Below are positions 8,802 through 18,500 of a stretch of DNA of 64,000 bases, in pieces. Below the pieces are notes generated by a model, which saw only the letters and a program-made list of their open reading frames with translations, was not told the DNA's origin and made no database searches. The stretch is from an uncultured Lachnospiraceae bacterium. Its GTDB lineage: Bacteria; Bacillota; Clostridia; Lachnospirales; Lachnospiraceae. Positions within the stretch are counted from its first letter, which is position 1, and each line of letters begins with the position of its first letter. The translations under genes and the position numbers were made by a program. Where the stretch lies: assembly GCA_910588655.1 (NCBI GenBank), contig CAJUPJ010000004.1:81402-145401 (forward strand). The letters run 5' to 3'.

Positions 8802-9992
8802 ATGATAGCACAAAAAATGGTTAAATATGTAGAAGGAAGCTCTGTTACACGTGCAATGTTTGAAGAAGGCAAAAAACTTGCTGCAAAGTACGGGGCTTTA
8901 AATGTATATGATTTCAGCCTTGGAAACCCAAGCACACCACCTCCTGCAAGTGTAAAGCAGGCAATGTCAGATATAATTAATGAAGTTAATCCTGGCAGGC
9001 TGCATGGTTATATGAATAATTCAGGACATGAAGATGTGCGCGAAGCAATTGCACAGTCACTAAATAAAAAGTATGGCACTTCTTTTTCACATAAAAATAT
9101 AATTATGACTGTTGGTGCAGCAGGCGGGCTTAATGTAATTCTTAAATCCATTACAGACCCTGGCGATGAAATAATTGCATTTGCGCCATATTTTGGTGAA
9201 TATAACAATTATGTTGCTAATTTTGATGGCAATATGGTTGTAGTACCGCCTTCTATACCTTCATTCCAGCCAGATATAAATGCTTTTGAAGCCAGAATAA
9301 CCAAAAATACAAAAGCTGTTATTATTAACACACCTAACAACCCTACAGGTGTAGTTTATTCTGCAGAAACTATAAAGCAGATTGCACAGGTGCTCTGTAA
9401 TAAACAGGAAGAATATGGCACACAGATTTACCTGGTATCAGATGAACCATACCGCGAACTTGTATATGATGGAACAGAAGTACCTTATATTACTAAATAT
9501 TATAAAAATACTATTGTATGCTATTCTTACAGCAAATCCCTGTCACTTCCAGGTGAACGCATAGGATATCTTGTTATTCCAGATGAAGCAGATGATTCTG
9601 GCAACCTGCTCTGTGCCGCCAATGTAGCAAACCGTATTTTAGGTTTTGTTAATGCACCATCAATAATGCAGCTTACCGTAGTAAGATGCCTGGATGATAC
9701 TACTGATATTACAGTTTATGATACAAACAGGCTGCTTCTGTATAACAAACTCACATCTATTGGATTTGAATGTATTAAGCCTGAAGGTGCTTTTTATTTA
9801 TGGGTAAAGACACCTTGCACTGATGACATAGAATTTGCCAATAAAGCTAAAGAATTTAATCTCCTGCTTGTCCCTGGAAGCTCATTTATGTGCAGGGGGT
9901 ATGTACGCATTGCCTATTGTGTAGATACAGATATGGTTAAACGTTCATTTACAGCATTTGAACAACTTGCTGCATCTTACAACTTAAAATAA
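8802..9992 (+). CDS. Class I/II pyridoxal-phosphate aminotransferase
   Basis: This 396-residue enzyme has the fold-type I layout. It shows GAAGGLN at about 105-111 for cofactor phosphate contact, NTPNNPTG at 176-183, SDEPYREL with Asp214, and the Schiff-base Lys245 in SYSKSLSLPGERIGY. It is closest in pattern to aspartate/aromatic-type aminotransferases of Clostridia, but the amino-acid specificity is not decidable here. It has its own promoter and Shine-Dalgarno and is followed 116 bases later by hisC in the same direction. Confidence 0.9.
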   Translation: MIAQKMVKYVEGSSVTRAMFEEGKKLAAKYGALNVYDFSLGNPSTPPPASVKQAMSDIINEVNPGRLHGYMNNSGHEDVREAIAQSLNKKYGTSFSHKNIIMTVGAAGGLNVILKSITDPGDEIIAFAPYFGEYNNYVANFDGNMVVVPPSIPSFQPDINAFEARITKNTKAVIINTPNNPTGVVYSAETIKQIAQVLCNKQEEYGTQIYLVSDEPYRELVYDGTEVPYITKYYKNTIVCYSYSKSLSLPGERIGYLVIPDEADDSGNLLCAANVANRILGFVNAPSIMQLTVVRCLDDTTDITVYDTNRLLLYNKLTSIGFECIKPEGAFYLWVKTPCTDDIEFANKAKEFNLLLVPGSSFMCRGYVRIAYCVDTDMVKRSFTAFEQLAASYNLK

Positions 9993-10108
9993 GCAGGCAG
10001 CATTTAAAACTATAACAGAAATAAATAATTAAATATCCATATAATTAATTATGCCTGTGCGCTGTCTGGCATAAAACCACTATAAACAGCGCAGAAATGA
10101 GGATTAAA

Positions 10109-11170
10109 ATGAAAAGCTGGAAAAATAATTTACGGACTATAGAACCATATGTGCCAGGTGAACAGCCAGACATTCCTGGCATGGTCAAACTAAATACCAA
10201 TGAAAACCCTTATCCGCCTTCACCAAAGGTAATAAAGGCAATAAAGGAATTCTATGCAGATACATTAAGGCTATATCCTGACCCTTCGTCCACAGTCCTT
10301 GCAGACGCTATTGCAGAAACTTATAATGTAAAAAGAAACCAGGTATTTACAGGTGTTGGCTCAGATGATGTCCTTGCAATAGCTTTTATGACATTTTTTA
10401 ACAGCAAAAAACCTGTATTATTTCCAGATATAACATATTCATTCTATAATGTATGGGCAGAGCTTTTTGGCATACCATATATAAGACCAGCACTGGACAG
10501 CAGTTTCCAGATAAAGGCAGAGGATTATTACCAGGAAAACGGTGGTGTTGTAATAGCTAACCCAAATGCACCTACAGGAGTATGCCAGAGCATAGATTTT
10601 TTAAGGGACATAATAGAGCATAACCAGGATGTTGTGGTAATAATAGATGAGGCATATATAGATTTTTCTGGAAAATCTGCCCTGCCACTGGCAAAAGAAT
10701 ATGATAATGTGCTTATAGTCCAGACATGTTCCAAATCAAGGTCACTTGCTGGCATGCGTATCGGTTATGCACTGGGAAACAGTGAACTTATAAAAGCTAT
10801 GGATGATGTAAGGTTTTCATTTAACAGTTATCCAATGACAAGGCTTTCTGTTGCAGCAGGTGCGGCAGCAATGCGCGATACCGCATACTTTGAAGAAACA
10901 ACAAGGAAAATAACAGAAACAAGGGAATGGACTAAAAATGAATTAAAAAGGCTTGGTTTTCAATTTCAAAATTCAGAAACAAACTTTATTTTTGCAACAC
11001 ACCAGACAGTGAGGGCGGAAATGATATTTAATAAATTAAGGGAAAAACATATATTTGTAAGGCATTTTAATGTACCAAGGATAGACAATTACCTAAGGAT
11101 TTCCATAGGAACACAAGAAGAAATGAAATATTTTATAACTGAATTAGAAAAAATAATAGTAACTGTTTGA
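10109..11170 (+). CDS. hisC: Histidinol-phosphate aminotransferase
   Basis: The product converts imidazole-acetol phosphate and glutamate to histidinol phosphate in histidine synthesis. From this start it is 353 residues. Features are the LNTNENPYPPSP substrate loop, VGSDDVL, NPNAPTG, DEAY, and the PLP lysine in QTCSKSRSLAGMRIGYA (about Lys209). An upstream ATG at 10097 exists, but TGAGGA at 10098-10103 places the ribosome on 10109. A small inverted repeat (TGCGCTGT / ACAGCGCA, 10058-10093) lies just before. No other his gene is nearby. HisC-like enzymes can also act on aromatic amino acids or make surface aminosugar-type groups, so the role is not fully certain. Confidence 0.85.
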   Translation: MKSWKNNLRTIEPYVPGEQPDIPGMVKLNTNENPYPPSPKVIKAIKEFYADTLRLYPDPSSTVLADAIAETYNVKRNQVFTGVGSDDVLAIAFMTFFNSKKPVLFPDITYSFYNVWAELFGIPYIRPALDSSFQIKAEDYYQENGGVVIANPNAPTGVCQSIDFLRDIIEHNQDVVVIIDEAYIDFSGKSALPLAKEYDNVLIVQTCSKSRSLAGMRIGYALGNSELIKAMDDVRFSFNSYPMTRLSVAAGAAAMRDTAYFEETTRKITETREWTKNELKRLGFQFQNSETNFIFATHQTVRAEMIFNKLREKHIFVRHFNVPRIDNYLRISIGTQEEMKYFITELEKIIVTV

Positions 11171-11175
11171 TATTT

Positions 11176-11214
11176 ACGGACGGTTTCGCGTGCCAGATGC
11201 CAGAAACCGTCCGT
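11176..11214 (+). terminator. Hairpin downstream of hisC
   Basis: A 12-base perfect stem (ACGGACGGTTTC / GAAACCGTCCGT, 15-base loop) begins six bases after the hisC stop. The following CCACACACCAGCACAAAATA and AACTAGAAATTTATA resemble the right ends of the intergenic elements near 41.17 and 41.72 kb, so this may be a remnant of that repeat family acting as terminator. Confidence 0.6.
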
Positions 11215-11285
11215 CTGTCAATCCACACACCAGCACAAAATAACTAGAAATTTATAAACCAAACGTTTTTTTGTATTTTTGACAG

Positions 11286-11314
11286 GTGACAGAAACAAAA
11301 AAAAGTGTTATTAT
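11286..11314 (+). promoter_or_regulatory. Putative promoter of the teichoic-acid operon
   Basis: GTGACA (11286-11291) is 17 bases from TATTAT (11309-11314), giving a leader of about 100 bases before tagD. A TTGACA at 11279 is present but badly spaced. The leader has a small hairpin but no riboswitch class I recognise. Confidence 0.45.
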
Positions 11315-11424
11315 ATATTCTATGTGTCTAAGCCTGTAATGTGGAATTTACTTCCAAATGCCTGTACCAGACAACATTTAACAATAATTACAAGATAAAA
11401 TGATTATCAGGGATGGAGATTTAT

Positions 11425-11823
11425 ATGAAAAAAGTAATTACTTACGGAACTTTTGATTTGCTGCATGTTGGCCATATCAATTTATTAAGGCGTGCCAGGG
11501 AATTAGGCGATTACCTGGTGGTTGCAATTTCTACAGATGAATTTAACGCTATAAAGAATAAAAAAGCTTATTATTCTTTTGAGGACAGGAAACAAATCCT
11601 TGAAGCTGTTAAATATGTAGATAAGGTAATTCCCGAAAATACATGGGAGCAGAAAATAAAAGATGTGACGGAAAATAATATAGATATATTTGTAATGGGA
11701 CATGACTGGGAGGGAAAATTTGATTTCCTGAAAGATTACTGCGAAGTTATATACCTTCCAAGGACAGAAGGCATATCTACAACAAAGATTAAAAGTGATT
11801 TAGGGCTTAAACAGCCAGACTAA
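11425..11823 (+). CDS. tagD: Glycerol-3-phosphate cytidylyltransferase
   Basis: TagD makes CDP-glycerol from CTP and glycerol-3-phosphate for wall teichoic acid. From ATG 11425 the protein is 132 residues, the usual family size. It carries the nucleotidyltransferase signature TYGTFDLLHVGHINLL (HxGH) near the start, the RARELGDYLVV segment, and the closing PRTEGISTTKIKSDL with the ISTTK signature. An ATG at 11413 is in frame, but its own GATGGAG forms the Shine-Dalgarno for 11425. It is the first gene of an operon with the CDP-glycerol polymerase, 61 bases downstream. Similarity to Bacillus TagD is very high by eye. Confidence 0.95.
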   Translation: MKKVITYGTFDLLHVGHINLLRRARELGDYLVVAISTDEFNAIKNKKAYYSFEDRKQILEAVKYVDKVIPENTWEQKIKDVTENNIDIFVMGHDWEGKFDFLKDYCEVIYLPRTEGISTTKIKSDLGLKQPD

Positions 11824-11884
11824 AAGATGCCAGCCACATTCTGGCATAATGTTATGGAATATAATTCCGGAAAGGGATTTCAAG

Positions 11885-14800
11885 ATGTTTATTAGTAAAA
11901 TCAAAAACAAGGCAGTGAGCGGGGCACATGTCTTAGCCAATAATTTAAGAAGAATAATAGGAAGAGCTCCTAAAATGAAATTTTTCTATGGAAGTTATTA
12001 CAAACATTGTGATGTTATAGAAAACCGCATACTGTTTGAATCTTTTCATGGTACTACAATATCGGACTCTCCTTTTTATATATTAAAAGAACTGCTTTCA
12101 CGTCCTGACGCTGCTAATTATGAAATATATTACAGCAGCAATACTGACGATTACGAAACACACAAAAAGTTTATTGAAGCTAATAATATTCCAGTCCAGC
12201 TTGTGTGTATTTCATCATACAAGTACCTTAAAGTACTTGCAACAGCTAAATATCTTATTAATAACAGTTCTTTTCCTGTATATTTTATAAAAAAAGATGA
12301 ACAGGTATATTTGCAGACCTGGCATGGCACTCCCCTTAAAACCTTGGGCAAGCAGATGCGCAAGGGCATAGAGTCCATGTATAATGTACAGCACAATTTT
12401 TTACAGGCAACATACCTTATGCATCCTAATGAATTTACAAAGAATGCAATAATGGGGGATTATAACCTTAACGCCCTGTATACAGGCAAGGTGGCTTTAA
12501 GCGGTTATCCAAGGAACAGCATTTTTATGGACAAGGAAAAAGCGGCAGATGTGCGTAAAAGGCTTGGGCTTGAGGATAAAACTGTATATGCATATATGCC
12601 TACATGGCGTGGTACAAGCAACCACTCTGTAAAATATGCTTCATACAGCAAGGAAATATCAGCTATGATGAAATACCTTGATGACAGGATGAAAGACAGC
12701 CAGGTTTTATATGTTAATTTCCACCCTATCCTGAAAAATGCTATACAGCTTGGTGAATACAAACATATTAAAAGCTTTCCTGCTGATGTAGATAAATACG
12801 AATTCTTAAACTGCACTGATGCGTTAATAACTGATTATTCCAGTGTATTTTTTGATTATTCTGTAACAAGGAAACCTATTATACTGTATATGTATGATTA
12901 TGAACAGTATATGCAGGACCGCGGCATGTACCTTGATATAACAGAACTGCCTTTTACAAAGCTTTATAATATAGAAGAGCTGTCAGAATGGCTTGTTACA
13001 GAGAAAATCCTTGGCGAAAGCTATGATGACGGAAGCTATTGTGAGAAGTTTATTAAATATGACTCACTTGATTCCCCTGCCAAAATGCTTGACCTTGTAC
13101 TCTATGGCAAAGAGGATGGCATGGTTATTGAAGATTACTCAGAAAATATCCAGATACCAAGGCGCGTTATACATCCATCAAAAGTCCTTGGCAAAAGCGA
13201 CCTTGAAACAATTAAAAACTTTGCCCAGAAAAATGATATTGTACAGTTTGAAAAAAAATGGTTTAAGAAAGGTTTAAGTGCTGCATTATATGATGATTAT
13301 AATGACTGTTTTGACTACGTGGTAATTACTAATACAACCCCCAGGACTTATGTAGAAGAGGTCTTATGTAAGTTTAAGGTTAAGTCTGTAACAGACAGGC
13401 TTAAAGAACGTGAACTTAAAAGAACATTTCCAAGGCTTAAAGTACAACCTGTCTATATAAGGCAGTTCCATGCAGCAGAAGAAGGATGCAGCATTAATAA
13501 TGCAGACAGGCATCCTGTACAGTCAGTCCTTAAAAGTGAAAACAATAAAATTTATATTGATACAGGATTTAAAAATACAGAACTTATACCTGTAAGGTTT
13601 TTGCTGATTAATAATAATAATGTAATAGTATGCGTAAGGGAAACAACCAAAGAAGAACGCACCACAAAAACCATAACAGAAGATTTTATGGAATGGAAAG
13701 AAAAGCTGCTGCCTTCTGGAAGATACCTGCTTGCAGCAGAAGTTACAGACAAGTCCCTTTCAACAAGGTTTATAGCATATTTTAATAACCAGGAGCTCGC
13801 AAAACTTGCTGACTCTTCCTATGAAAAGTTTGACAAGCCCGAAGGATATCTTACCCCATGTATAGTTACAGAGGTTGGAAACCCTGAATTTAAAACTGGC
13901 AAAAAATATGAACCTGGCGAAGTTGCAATAGTCCCTTATGCAAGGATGGGCAGCCGCAACTATGGTATAATGCTGTGTACACCTGACAAGATTGTTAATG
14001 AATATACACAGGCACAAATCAGAAAAATCAAGTCCAGGCGCTCTGTTTCTACGGTTTACCTTATGATGAAGAAGCAGGACGGGCTTGTAATTAAAGATGT
14101 CGTACTGCGTTACAGAAGTGCTGTAAGTTATGATATTCCAGTAAAATATACAATAGATGAAAATGGCAAATACTATTTTATAACAGCAACTATTGACTTT
14201 GATACTCTTCCATTGCGTGAACTTTACTGGGACTTCAGGATACTTGTTGAAAAATATGGTTATGAAAACGAGGTAAAAGCCAAATTTTGCGGCAATTACT
14301 GGAAATACAACTTTTACCTTACTAACCGGCAGTATTCTGCTGGTGAGGGCCATATGACATTTCCTTACTATACTAAAGGCGGCTTCCTTGCATACCTTTA
14401 CCGCCCCGATTCACCATATGATGTATATTCCACAAAGATTAAGGAAATGGCTGCAAGCATTGTTTATATACTTTCAAAGCCTCTGTTTAAACGCAGGAAG
14501 GTATGGCTTGTATATGAGAAATTCTGTTCTATGGCACAGGATAACGGATACTATTTCTTTAAATATTGTATGGAAAATCTCTCAGAAGAAGAAAAAAAGG
14601 ATATTTATTATGTAATTGATAAAAAAGCATCCGATTATGACAAGATTAAGACATATGATGCCCATATAATACAGTTTATGAGCTTTAAGCATATTTTATA
14701 TGTCCTGGGTTCAGTTTTATATATTGCATCTGATTCAAGGACACACCTCTATGCGTGGAGATGTAAAACAAGCCTTATACGTTCTAAAATTGATAAAAGG

Positions 14801-15589
14801 CCTATTTTCTTCCTACAGCATGGTGTTACAGCGTTAAAACAGGTTGCCCCGCTGTTTGGCAAGCATGGCAGCAGCCCTATGACATATTTTGCCACAACAT
14901 CGCAGTTTGAACAGGAAATAGTTGTCAACTACCTTGGCTATGGACGCAGCAAAGCCCCAATTACCGGGTTTACACGCTGGGATGTGCTTGAAGACACTTC
15001 AACAGATGATGACAGGATTATACTTACAATGCCAACATGGCGCTCATGGCTTGAGGAAGTAAGTGATGAAGAATTCCTTGCAAGCGGTTATTACAAGAAT
15101 TATTCAAGCCTTTTGCAGAGTGAACGCCTTTCTGCGCTGCTTGAAAATAGCAATACAAGGATGATATTCTATATACATCCAAAGTTTGCAGGATATTTAA
15201 AGAACTTTAAGAAAACCACCAGCAATATAACACTTGTCCCTTTTGGGGAAGAACCGCTTAATGAAATTATGAAGAAATGCCATATGTTAATTACGGATTA
15301 TTCAAGTGTATGCTGGGATGTATACTATCTGAAAAAACCTGTAATCTTCTATCAGTTTGATTATGAACAGTACAATACTGCACATGGAAGCTATATTGAT
15401 ATGGAAACAGAGCTTTTTGGCAGACGGGCTGTAACAGGTGACGGGCTTTTAGAAGAATTAGAGGAATGTATTAATTCTGGTTTCCAGTTAAACCAGAAAG
15501 AGGAAGAAGAACATCATCACTATTTTGAATATATTGATGATAAAAACAGTGAACGTACTTATATTTACCTTAAGGAAAAAGGATATTAG
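11885..15589 (+). CDS. CDP-glycerol glycerophosphotransferase with two transferase domains (TagB/TagF family)
   Basis: This protein of about 1,234 residues transfers glycerol-phosphate from CDP-glycerol onto a lipid-linked or growing teichoic-acid chain at the cytoplasmic membrane face. Two Glyphos_transf domains are visible. The first has QTWHGTPLKTLGKQ at about 145-160 and ITDYSSVFFDYS at about 315. The second has FFLQHGVTALKQV at about 975 and ITDYSSVCWDVYYLKKP at about 1135. About 450 residues between them contain beta-rich sequence of unknown role. AAAGGG before ATG 11885 supports this start over 11849. Single-domain enzymes are usually 380-750 residues. The double form could combine priming and polymerising activities (inference). 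Confidence 0.9.
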   Translation: MFISKIKNKAVSGAHVLANNLRRIIGRAPKMKFFYGSYYKHCDVIENRILFESFHGTTISDSPFYILKELLSRPDAANYEIYYSSNTDDYETHKKFIEANNIPVQLVCISSYKYLKVLATAKYLINNSSFPVYFIKKDEQVYLQTWHGTPLKTLGKQMRKGIESMYNVQHNFLQATYLMHPNEFTKNAIMGDYNLNALYTGKVALSGYPRNSIFMDKEKAADVRKRLGLEDKTVYAYMPTWRGTSNHSVKYASYSKEISAMMKYLDDRMKDSQVLYVNFHPILKNAIQLGEYKHIKSFPADVDKYEFLNCTDALITDYSSVFFDYSVTRKPIILYMYDYEQYMQDRGMYLDITELPFTKLYNIEELSEWLVTEKILGESYDDGSYCEKFIKYDSLDSPAKMLDLVLYGKEDGMVIEDYSENIQIPRRVIHPSKVLGKSDLETIKNFAQKNDIVQFEKKWFKKGLSAALYDDYNDCFDYVVITNTTPRTYVEEVLCKFKVKSVTDRLKERELKRTFPRLKVQPVYIRQFHAAEEGCSINNADRHPVQSVLKSENNKIYIDTGFKNTELIPVRFLLINNNNVIVCVRETTKEERTTKTITEDFMEWKEKLLPSGRYLLAAEVTDKSLSTRFIAYFNNQELAKLADSSYEKFDKPEGYLTPCIVTEVGNPEFKTGKKYEPGEVAIVPYARMGSRNYGIMLCTPDKIVNEYTQAQIRKIKSRRSVSTVYLMMKKQDGLVIKDVVLRYRSAVSYDIPVKYTIDENGKYYFITATIDFDTLPLRELYWDFRILVEKYGYENEVKAKFCGNYWKYNFYLTNRQYSAGEGHMTFPYYTKGGFLAYLYRPDSPYDVYSTKIKEMAASIVYILSKPLFKRRKVWLVYEKFCSMAQDNGYYFFKYCMENLSEEEKKDIYYVIDKKASDYDKIKTYDAHIIQFMSFKHILYVLGSVLYIASDSRTHLYAWRCKTSLIRSKIDKRPIFFLQHGVTALKQVAPLFGKHGSSPMTYFATTSQFEQEIVVNYLGYGRSKAPITGFTRWDVLEDTSTDDDRIILTMPTWRSWLEEVSDEEFLASGYYKNYSSLLQSERLSALLENSNTRMIFYIHPKFAGYLKNFKKTTSNITLVPFGEEPLNEIMKKCHMLITDYSSVCWDVYYLKKPVIFYQFDYEQYNTAHGSYIDMETELFGRRAVTGDGLLEELEECINSGFQLNQKEEEEHHHYFEYIDDKNSERTYIYLKEKGY

Positions 15590-15593
15590 GACT

Positions 15594-18500
15594 ATGTGGA
15601 AGAAACGTATATGTATTTTATTAACTGTTATAATGGTAATAACAGGAATATTCCCTGCAGGATTTAATAATTCCATTATAAAAGTTTCTGCAGAGGAAGC
15701 GCAAAACGCAGATGCTGTTCCAGACAGTGAAAATACAGAACAGCCAGTTTCAGGCCCTGCCCTGTCAGGAGCAGCATCAGAAGGAAATCTAAGGCTTATT
15801 TTTACAACAGATATTCATGGCCAGGTGGTGAATTATGACTACCAGACCGGCAAAACATTAAACAGGGGTTTAAATAAAGTTTATTCATTAATACAGGCAG
15901 CAAGAAATGAGGCAGGCAGCAGCAATTATTTTACATTTGACCTTGGCGACAGTGTAATGGATTTTAATTCTGATTATATATACAGCCAGGATACTGAATC
16001 ACTCCAGCCTGTATATAATGCCATGACAATGATAAATTATGACGCTATAACACTTGGCAACCATGATTTTGACTTTGGGTATGACTATATTGTAAGCCAG
16101 CTTGAAATGTCAGGGCTTATGGAAAAATGTGTGCTTTCTAATGTATATTCAAGCATTAATGGTGAAAATATCTTTGGCTCTGGCAATAAAATAATTGAAA
16201 AACAGATAAAGTCAGATGCAGGTACTGATTTAACTGTTAAAGTCGGGATAATTGGTGAAACTACTCCAGGACTGTCTACAAGGACAGAAGGCTATAAAAA
16301 CAAGCTTGTAGCAGAAGATATCCTTGAAAATGCACAAAAACAGGCAGATTTGCTTAAGGAGCAGGGGGCAGATATTATTGTTGTACTGGCACACTCTGGA
16401 TTTGGTACAGAAACCCCTTCTGTGAAATCTTCAGATACTGCTTATGCCCTTACCAAGCTTAACAATATAGATGTTGTGCTTGCAGGCCATGACCATATTG
16501 ACTTTCCTGTAAAGAATAAAGATGATTTACACTATACACTGCCAGGAATAGATAAAGAAACAGGGCTTGTAAACGGCAAACGCCTTGTAATGGTTAAAGA
16601 CAGCTGCCGTGGAATTGGTGTTATTGACTTAAACCTTAAAGCTGATGAGAACAATAAAGTATATATAGAGGACTCTTCTTATGAGATAAGAAAAGTCACA
16701 GAGGAAACAGAAGCAAACCAGGATATTGCAAACACAATGTCTGTATGGGATGCCAAGCTTAGGGAATACTGCCAGAAAGAAGTCGGGACAATCGCAGAAG
16801 GTGAAAGATGGGACAATTATAATTCACTTTTTGGCAGTAATGAAATTATACAAGCTGTACATAATGCACAAATAGGGTATGCATCAAACTATATTACAAA
16901 TAATGCGCCAGAATACAAAGGTTATCCTATAGTGTCAATCGCAAGATATACAAAATATGGTTCTGACAGCGGGGCAGATTATGCAGACCTCTCAGGAACT
17001 ATTGTAGAGGGTAATGCAGACTCATTTGCCAATTACCACAGATATGTATATATCTATAAGATTACTGGCAAACAGCTTAAAGAATGGATGGAATGGGGCG
17101 CATCCATTTACCAGACAACAGATACCTCAGCAGATGAAAACTGGAATAACATACTTTTATCTGACTTTGTAAAAAAAGAACATGGCAATTCATTAGTGCA
17201 GGAAAGCTATCTTTCAGAATGGAACAGGTTCTTCCAGTTTGAAGGCATAGAGTATAAAATAGACCCTTCTGCACCGCCAAGATATGACTATGACGGCAAC
17301 TTAATTAATGATACATACCGTATAATGGATGTAACAAGAAATGGCTATCTTGTAGGGGATGATGATACTTTTGTACTTGTTACTGATAAAATCACCCCTG
17401 GAATACAATCCGAAGCCAATAAGGGTGTAGAAAAACAGGTAATCTCCAAATCACATGTTATTTTACAGGATATTGTACAGCAGTACCTTGCAGATAAAGC
17501 GCTGCTTGGAAACCTGCAAATCCCTGTAAGCCACACATGGAAGCTTGTACTGCCAGATAATTATAAATATATTATTGCCAGCGGGATTAATTCAGAACAG
17601 GAATTTCTTGCACAAGAATGGTGTGAGAAACTTTATGGCAATCTTGCCTATACTAACTATTACAGCTGTAGAAATATTAACCATAATGATGCACCAGACA
17701 CAGATGCACCTGGTGTTGTACTTTCAAGCAACAATACAGCAGAAACCAACACTTCTGTAGATATTTCAGTTATAGCTAATGACCCGTCTGGAATTAAAGA
17801 AGTAAAGTATGTATATGGTGTATATGACAATGTTGCAGATGAAATATGGACATCTGCAAGCGGAGGTGCTGTAAACGCAACAGGAAGTGCCTTTACAGCC
17901 GATAAAAGCGGTGTTTACTCTGTATATGTAGAAGATGGCGCTGGTAATGTTACTATAGAAAAAATTGCTGTAACAAATATTTATCCTGAGATATTATTAA
18001 AACCAGAAGTTAATAAAGTTGATAATAAAGATACTAAGATTACAGGCAAAGCTGAGCCTAACCTTACATTATGCGTTTCAGCAGGCAATAACCTGTATAC
18101 AGAAAAAGTTAAGGTTGACGGTTCATTTTCCATTAAAATACCAGCACAAAAAGCCAAAAAGAAGCTTTATGTCTATGTAGAGGATAATGAAGGCAGACAG
18201 AGCAGTAAAACTACTGTCGTTGTAAAACGTGTAGGCCCTAACTGCCCTACAGTGACAAGTGCTAAAAACAATGATGTAAAAATTGCTGGCAACACTAACG
18301 ATACAAATGTAAAATTATTTGCAGTAATGGGAAGCAATGTTTATGTATCAAAAACACTAGGCACATCATATTACACAAAATGTAAAAAATACGATAAAGA
18401 CCTTGTTATTAAAAAGGTTAATATAACCATTAAAGAAAATGGCGCTTATACAATTGCAATACCAAACCAGTATTCAGGAACAGAGTTTAAAGTATTTTCA

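Noticed and set aside
11315..11424. Riboswitch or T-box in the tagD leader
   Set aside because: I looked for T-box (TGGNACC-type) and common aptamer cores and found none; only a short GGAATTTACTTCC-like hairpin is present.
15525..15593. Upstream start for the metallophosphatase overlapping the transferase gene
   Set aside because: The added residues do not form a signal peptide; the ATG at 15594 directly begins a classical one.
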